From Fibrobacterota bacterium (GTDB lineage Bacteria > Fibrobacterota > OXYB2-FULL-49-7 > JAEUSG01): a stretch of DNA of 45,851 bases. Positions 40,579 through 45,851 of this stretch are shown in pieces. Below the pieces are notes generated by a model. It worked only from the letters and a program-made list of their open reading frames with translations, searched no databases and was not told where the DNA came from. The stretch's first letter is position 1, and every line of letters begins with the position of its first letter. Location: NCBI GenBank assembly GCA_016788315.1, contig JAEUSG010000549.1, forward strand, positions 1-45,851, written 5' to 3'. Made by a program: the position numbers and the translations under genes.

Positions 40579-43488
40579 ATGAAAACTTTTACAAAAACAA
40601 TAATAGGTTTCCTGCTTATTTCAGCTGCGTCGGTATTATGTCAGCCCATTTCTTGGGTAAAAACTCCCTCCTTGACCAAAATGAATGACACGCTTTGGAA
40701 AATAGATTTTGAGCTGAATAAATATACCGATGTAGAAGTGTCTATAGTAAATCTTTCGGATTCAACTATTATCCGTCATCTTGCCGCAGGTGTTTTGGGA
40801 ACGAATCCTCCTCTTCCGTTTATGGCAAATTCACTTTTCCAGACTCTTTACTGGAATGGAAAGGCAGATTACGGCAAGACCCATAACGTCCCCTCTTCTA
40901 ATCTTGCAGTTCGTGTAAGGGCAGGAATGACAGTAAAGCTTAATAAAATGGTAGGTAATGACCCTTACACATTCAGAATTCCAGACTCATATGTTAACTG
41001 GTGGTATCATAGAGGTATGTTAAGTGATACAAACGGTTATGTTTACATGTATGGATCTGCTACAAACTCCGGCGGGTTGACAGTACGCTGCTTTGATAAA
41101 AATGGAAATTATGTACGAACAGTTTTTCCCTTTCCTGCAAATCTTCCATCAGGTGATGTAAGCGGCTACGGAATCAATTATCTTAACGGCGGAAAATTTG
41201 CACCAAAAAATGGTGCGAGCCGCTCTGTGTTTCAACTTACCCCTTCCATCGTAGGCGGAGTTCCTTTTCATCATACATATCCGGGCGGTGACGGCATACC
41301 GGCTATGGTCAGCATTGAGGATAACAGCAAACTCTGTTTCATCGGTGCCTTTAACAAATGGGAGACCATTGACAAAGATGGCAAAAAGGGCGGTACACCT
41401 GTTCAGTATCCATTTATTACACAACCTACATTGCCGGCCTCTCCGGGGACAAATATGCAGGATAGATATTTCATAACACTTTCGCCTGACAAACAAAGCT
41501 ATTATGTAAGCGGTATATGGGAAAAGAAATCGGGAATTCCAGTTGACACAGGTTTCTGGAGAGATGGTCAGGTTTACAAGGTTAACCGGACTACCGGTAT
41601 TGCCTCCTCATTTATCAAGTTTGACACTATCTCAACAAATACAACAGTAAGAAATTCTGTTATAGGCAGCGGAGAGTCCTCTATTCATGGTTTGGCATGT
41701 GATGATTCCGGCCATCTATTTATAGCCGACAGACTTCATGGGCGAATTGGTGTTTATGATACAGCAGGTGTATACATTGACGGAATTTCTATAAAGAATG
41801 CTGATCAGGTATATATTAAACCAAATTCCACTATTGTCTATGTGGTTACACGGCAGAAAATAGGCTGGTATACCGGACAGATTAAACTTTTCAAATTCAA
41901 TACATGGAGGAACCCTTCCTCTCCGGTCTGCTCAGTTCTTGTTTCAACAGATGTTGATGCAGCCGCTTCTGTCGCTTATTTGAGCTATGCTTCAGATGGA
42001 AAAGGAGAGGACAGAATCTGGGTTTCACATCTCTCGATGAGAGATTGTGCAAGGATATATAAAGATGAAGGCGCCTCGTTTACACTTATTAAAGGACTTT
42101 CTGCGAACAGTAAGAATTTCATGTGTGCTTTCGACAGACTTTCTGTGAACCGTAATGGTGATGACGTTTATGTAAACGACGCATCAGCAAATCTTGGGAA
42201 AATTACGGATTGGACAAATCCGGCTCTTGTAAGATGTTCAACATCAGCTAAAAAGCCGTTATCTGTAATTGATGTTGCAGTCAGCCATGATGGGCAGCTT
42301 TACGTTATGGATAAGGGGGATTTAGGGGGTCCGATACGGCGTTACACAATGGATAAATACCATGCGCCGCTTAACTGGTCCAACACAGACAGCAATATTA
42401 TTGTCGGTGCAACCAGCAGATGGGGAGCACATGCAGGATTCGGCGGAATGGCTATTGCACCCAACAAGAAACTTGCTACATTGGCGAACATGACAGGAGG
42501 GGGCTATTGCGGTATTGTGGCTGATTCGGGAAGGGCTCCGGCAAAAAACGTCAACGGATACTATATACCCAGTGATGTTGAAGATACTCTTGTTTACAAG
42601 CTGTCAACCATGACAATTGGCAGTCCGAAATTTGACATGGATGGAAATTTTTATATCGGCGCTTCTACGCGGTCAAAGGATCATGTACGCACACAGGGGT
42701 TTGAAAATGATAATGCATACAGAAACAGTGTAGGCAGCATCTTTAAATTTGCAGCGGGGACAAGAGCTGGAATAATACAAACGCGTGGGGGATGCTGCTC
42801 GCTTGACACTTTGCCTGAATTGAATTCGCGCGGATATGAAAAAATCTATTTAACCGGCCTTGCCCCTTTCAGTTCATATGAATACTGCAACTGCCGCACA
42901 CCCAGATTTGATGTTGATAACTATAAGCGTCTTATCGTTCCCAATGCGATAACACAAAAAGTTGCGGTAGTTGACAATAACGGAAATGAAATCGTAAATT
43001 TCGGTGAATATGGAAACTATGATTCACAGGGCGAAGGAAGTCTGGTTCCAACTCCGGCAATCCCCCTTTGCTGGCCTACCGGTGCTGTTGCTTCAGACAA
43101 TTTCATCTACATTACGGATTTTGGTAATAATAGACTGGTTCGGGTTGAGATGAAGTATGAACTAGAAAACATTAAACTGCCCTATATTGCCGCTGAAGAT
43201 GGATCGAAAAAAGGCTCCTTTACCCTTTCATCATCACCAGATCCATTCAATCCTGTTAGCAGCATAACGGCCTCTATACCGTCCGATGGATTTACAAAAC
43301 TAATGGTGTACAGTGCAGATGGAAGACTTATCAGAACAATAGCGGCAGCAAATCTAAAAGCAGGAACACATAAATTTATGTGGAATGGAAAGGATAATCA
43401 GGGATCATCTGTTGCAACAGGCGTTTACGTTTATATACTTACTGTAAACAATAAGAAAGCCGTACGAAAGACCGTTTTATCAAGATAA
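40579..43488 (+). CDS. Secreted NHL-type beta-propeller protein 2 with FlgD-like domain and sorting tail
   Basis: 969 residues. Signal peptide about 1-21 (IIGFLLISAASVLC). Layout as for the paralogue at 36066: FlgD/Ig-like domain (VEVSIVNLSDSTIIRHLAAG; WNGKADYGKTH), propeller with YCNCRTPRFDVDNYKRLIVPNA and VVDNNGNEIVNFGEYGNYDSQG, and a tail starting SSPDPFNPVSSITASI and ending VYVYILTVNNKKAVRKTVLSR. It is longer than its paralogue in the middle of the propeller. It shares the element C transcript with the preceding gene. Its stop faces the sigma54 activator's stop at a distance of five bases. Function unknown; carbohydrate binding or lyase-type activity is possible. Confidence 0.75.
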   Translation: MKTFTKTIIGFLLISAASVLCQPISWVKTPSLTKMNDTLWKIDFELNKYTDVEVSIVNLSDSTIIRHLAAGVLGTNPPLPFMANSLFQTLYWNGKADYGKTHNVPSSNLAVRVRAGMTVKLNKMVGNDPYTFRIPDSYVNWWYHRGMLSDTNGYVYMYGSATNSGGLTVRCFDKNGNYVRTVFPFPANLPSGDVSGYGINYLNGGKFAPKNGASRSVFQLTPSIVGGVPFHHTYPGGDGIPAMVSIEDNSKLCFIGAFNKWETIDKDGKKGGTPVQYPFITQPTLPASPGTNMQDRYFITLSPDKQSYYVSGIWEKKSGIPVDTGFWRDGQVYKVNRTTGIASSFIKFDTISTNTTVRNSVIGSGESSIHGLACDDSGHLFIADRLHGRIGVYDTAGVYIDGISIKNADQVYIKPNSTIVYVVTRQKIGWYTGQIKLFKFNTWRNPSSPVCSVLVSTDVDAAASVAYLSYASDGKGEDRIWVSHLSMRDCARIYKDEGASFTLIKGLSANSKNFMCAFDRLSVNRNGDDVYVNDASANLGKITDWTNPALVRCSTSAKKPLSVIDVAVSHDGQLYVMDKGDLGGPIRRYTMDKYHAPLNWSNTDSNIIVGATSRWGAHAGFGGMAIAPNKKLATLANMTGGGYCGIVADSGRAPAKNVNGYYIPSDVEDTLVYKLSTMTIGSPKFDMDGNFYIGASTRSKDHVRTQGFENDNAYRNSVGSIFKFAAGTRAGIIQTRGGCCSLDTLPELNSRGYEKIYLTGLAPFSSYEYCNCRTPRFDVDNYKRLIVPNAITQKVAVVDNNGNEIVNFGEYGNYDSQGEGSLVPTPAIPLCWPTGAVASDNFIYITDFGNNRLVRVEMKYELENIKLPYIAAEDGSKKGSFTLSSSPDPFNPVSSITASIPSDGFTKLMVYSADGRLIRTIAAANLKAGTHKFMWNGKDNQGSSVATGVYVYILTVNNKKAVRKTVLSR

Positions 43489-43493
43489 AAGAA

Positions 43494-45797
43494 TCAGTAC
43501 CCTTTTCGATAATCTTTGGCACATATGCCTTGCTTTTTAAGATATATATGCAAACTTATTCTGCTTACTCCCATCTCTGAAGCAACAGAAGTTACTTTAC
43601 CGCCATGTTTTTTGAGCAGGGCTACCACTTTTGCCGGCTTGGTTTGAGAAAGAGAAAAAGGGCCCCACGGTTTACGCTTGCGCCGTTTTATAGCAGTTCC
43701 ATCTTCGTGTCCAAAACGAATCAGATCCGGTGTAATCGTATCACCCTCAGCAAAAACTACGGCTCGTTCGATAACATTTTTAAGTTCACGTACATTGCCC
43801 GGCCAATTATGATTTTGAAGCTTTAAAGCAGCTTCGGGTGAAATCACACACGTACTCTTATTGTCTACATGTGCAAACTGAGCAAGAAAATACTGACTCA
43901 ATTCGTTTATATCCGACAATCGTTCACGTAACGGAGGTATTTTCAGAGTAATTACATTTATGCGGTAAAAAAGGTCATTTCTGAATGTGCCTGTTTGTGT
44001 CATTTCGCCAAGACTTTTGTTTGATGCAAGAAGACAGCGTACATTAACCTGAATAGCTTTGTCCCCGCCGACGCGTACAATTGAATAATCATTGAAAAAG
44101 CGAAGAAGCTTGGCTTGAACATCAAGAGGTAGATTGCTGACTTCATCAAGGAACAGAGTACCTCCATCTGCACGTTCAAACATGCCGATACTTCTTGCAA
44201 CAGCACCGGTAAACGCCCCCTTTTCATGGCCGAATAGTTGACTTTCAATCAAAGTACCGGGAATAGTAGAACAGTCAACTTTAATAAAGGGGCCATTTTT
44301 ACGTGAACTGTGTCGATGAATATAATGAGCAAAAACCTCCTTACCCACTCCTGTTTCACCTTCAATCAGTACTATCGCTTCAGACAAAGCAACATTGCGG
44401 GCAGTCTCTCTTAAAGCTACAAATGCATCGGAAGAGCCCTTAGGATCATCTTCTCCCGACTGATATTTTTTTAACAGAGATCCTAAAACTTTTGTCTGCT
44501 TCTCTAGAACCTGTCTATTTGTGTCCATTACTTTTATGGCTGATTGAAGCATGGTAGTATTCAAAAGTTGATAGCCGGCCATAAGATGAGGTTGCGGTTG
44601 ATTAAGGGCATTACTGTAAAATCTGCTTATAAGATAGAAGACACCAGGCTTTGATTTAAGTTCAGCGACATGCTGCACAGAATTTAATTGTATATTGGTT
44701 CCGCTCTTGACTTTTATTGAAGCATTAAAAATACGACAGCAACTGCCGGATCTAACGGCGAAAGCGACAAATGCAGTTTTATATGCTATAAATTCATCAT
44801 CAAAAAAAGAAAGTACTCTTGAATTGTTTATATACAAATAAATACTGCGACCAACTTTAGATAACGTTAATGTTTGAAGCATCCCTTCAGTAAAGCCTAA
44901 CGGTGATTTAGTTTGCTGAATATTAAATCCGTAACGCTTTAAAACAAGAGAGCCTGTTTCAAAATAGTGGCCAGCCATATATCCATTAAGATCGGGCTCA
45001 GTTTCTCCGTAGGTCTTTTCGCCAAGAGTAAGGTAAGGGCCGCTTCCTTTGACAACTGTATATGTAACAGAAAAAATAAAATCCTCTTTTTCGGTATCAA
45101 TGACAACAGGAAAACGGAGATAACTTGCTTTGTCTGAAGCGGCGGTTATTGTGAGTGCACCATCAATATTTTCTTTTGAATAGTCCTCGTCTAACAAAGT
45201 AGTATACCCGTTCTGATCTTCTATTTTAAATGGTGATAAGTTATTCTTCTGATACTCCAAAGGAGAAGGAGAAAGCAGATCCTGCAAAGGCTTTCCAAGT
45301 ATTTTTTCGGGCGAAATGTTATTATCAAGCAGCAGATTAGCCATTTTTAAAGTTGAAATATCGATGGTTTCGTTTTCATTGTTTACAATAAAAAATCCAT
45401 TACCGCTGCCCATTTGAATAAACGGAAAAAGTTCACGGATGGTTATTCTAGCTACGTAAAGACCATCTCCAATGTGTTTTGTCCAAAGATAGTGCATAGG
45501 TACAATTGAGAAAATGGCGTCAAAATAATAACCATACCTGCCATTTGAAATTCCCGGCAGCAGAACCGGTTCATGAGAATGAGTAGTTTTTTGTAGCCTT
45601 GTAAGATCGAAAAAGGGGGCAAGTGTTCTTTGAGAATTCACCTCTGTATACAATGGGGGTGGAGCAAAAACAGGATTTGTCAGGATTTCTTTGACGTTTC
45701 CATTAATATCATGAAGCAGAATAGTATTTCTGAAATCAGTAATTCCATTAAGAAGGGCATTTAATATTTCGTCAGTTTTCAGGTGTGATAGGTTCAT
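43494..45797 (-). CDS. Sigma54-dependent transcriptional activator with PAS-like and LamG/ConA-like sensor domains
   Basis: 767 residues, no signal peptide or membrane helix. A PAS-like N-terminal region (about 20-180) with [15 protein letters not shown], then a beta-rich segment (about 185-365) resembling a LamG/ConA-like sandwich ([17 protein letters not shown]). AAA+ domain: Walker A GETGVGKE (480-487), GAFTGA loop (527-532) that contacts sigma54, Walker B GGTLFLDE (545-552), arginine fingers in the [10 protein letters not shown] segment, and NWPGNVREL. The C-terminal Fis-type helix-turn-helix (about 722-755) has [23 protein letters not shown]. It probably activates the sigma54 promoter at 36005-36020. 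ATG 45797 lacks a clear Shine-Dalgarno. Confidence 0.9.
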   Translation of the reverse strand: MNLSHLKTDEILNALLNGITDFRNTILLHDINGNVKEILTNPVFAPPPLYTEVNSQRTLAPFFDLTRLQKTTHSHEPVLLPGISNGRYGYYFDAIFSIVPMHYLWTKHIGDGLYVARITIRELFPFIQMGSGNGFFIVNNENETIDISTLKMANLLLDNNISPEKILGKPLQDLLSPSPLEYQKNNLSPFKIEDQNGYTTLLDEDYSKENIDGALTITAASDKASYLRFPVVIDTEKEDFIFSVTYTVVKGSGPYLTLGEKTYGETEPDLNGYMAGHYFETGSLVLKRYGFNIQQTKSPLGFTEGMLQTLTLSKVGRSIYLYINNSRVLSFFDDEFIAYKTAFVAFAVRSGSCCRIFNASIKVKSGTNIQLNSVQHVAELKSKPGVFYLISRFYSNALNQPQPHLMAGYQLLNTTMLQSAIKVMDTNRQVLEKQTKVLGSLLKKYQSGEDDPKGSSDAFVALRETARNVALSEAIVLIEGETGVGKEVFAHYIHRHSSRKNGPFIKVDCSTIPGTLIESQLFGHEKGAFTGAVARSIGMFERADGGTLFLDEVSNLPLDVQAKLLRFFNDYSIVRVGGDKAIQVNVRCLLASNKSLGEMTQTGTFRNDLFYRINVITLKIPPLRERLSDINELSQYFLAQFAHVDNKSTCVISPEAALKLQNHNWPGNVRELKNVIERAVVFAEGDTITPDLIRFGHEDGTAIKRRKRKPWGPFSLSQTKPAKVVALLKKHGGKVTSVASEMGVSRISLHIYLKKQGICAKDYRKGY

Positions 45798-45851
45798 AAA
45801 GTGTTTTAAAGTGTATAATAATAGATAATATTGTTACTCAATAAATATCAA

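Overview
The window (about 40% GC by eye) comes from a diderm, Gram-negative-type bacterium. Evidence for an outer membrane and LPS-like core is the heptose epimerase HldD, a heptosyltransferase-like GT9 protein, ExbB/ExbD/TonB-type proteins and a Wza-type export protein. Six secreted proteins end in FlgD-like/type IX-secretion-type tails (two with a clear PNPFNP start). Together these point to the FCB superphylum; Fibrobacterota/Chitinivibrionia-like is my best guess, at low to moderate confidence. I see no rRNA, tRNA, CRISPR, transposase, integrase or phage gene. No gene-free stretch exceeds 300 bases; the longest are 21280-21437 and 38841-39010, and both carry regulatory elements.

Region 1 (1-3308). 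A minus-strand housekeeping cluster trmB-hldD-apgM (apgM runs off the left edge) and, upstream of it, an overlapping MNT nucleotidyltransferase/HEPN pair resembling a type VII toxin-antitoxin module.

Region 2 (3309-19336). A heptosyltransferase-like gene is followed by one very tight, about 15 kb, plus-strand operon behind a sigma70-like promoter at 4442-4471. It starts with an energy-transduction module (ExbB, an ExbD with Asn in place of the usual membrane Asp, a STAS-domain protein, a canonical ExbD, a TonB/AgmX-like protein). It runs straight into an exopolysaccharide module: Wza-like SLBB protein, Wzc-like tyrosine kinase/co-polymerase, PglC-like initiating sugar transferase, five GT4 glycosyltransferases, an NAD-dependent sugar epimerase and an MFS transporter. 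No recognisable Wzx flippase or Wzy polymerase is present. The join of a proton-driven motor module to a polysaccharide export module, with a STAS switch between two ExbDs, is one of the two main points of interest.

Region 3 (19333-45797). A locus of secreted proteins, uptake and sensing. A membrane-spanning AraC-type regulator with a large extracytoplasmic sensor is divergent from three secreted proteins (two Kelch-type propellers and a gingipain-like C25 protease candidate). Then come an SPFH protein, a complete Dpp/Opp-type ABC transporter with a TIM-barrel sugar isomerase, three more secreted beta-propeller proteins (two are NHL-type paralogues), and a sigma54 activator with an unusual LamG/ConA-like sensor domain. 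Three long non-coding elements share TTRCACAT-N6-TAGRSTTTTTGCTMAC, each preceded by related TTnCACAT copies about two or four helical turns upstream. They sit before the AraC-divergent secreted operon, the transporter operon and the second propeller operon, so they define a candidate regulon inside the window. The remaining secreted gene at 36066 has a near-perfect sigma54 promoter, matching the sigma54 activator at the end of the locus. I read the locus as a sensing, degradation/binding and uptake system for a complex extracellular substrate, probably carbohydrate-containing; that substrate assignment is inference.
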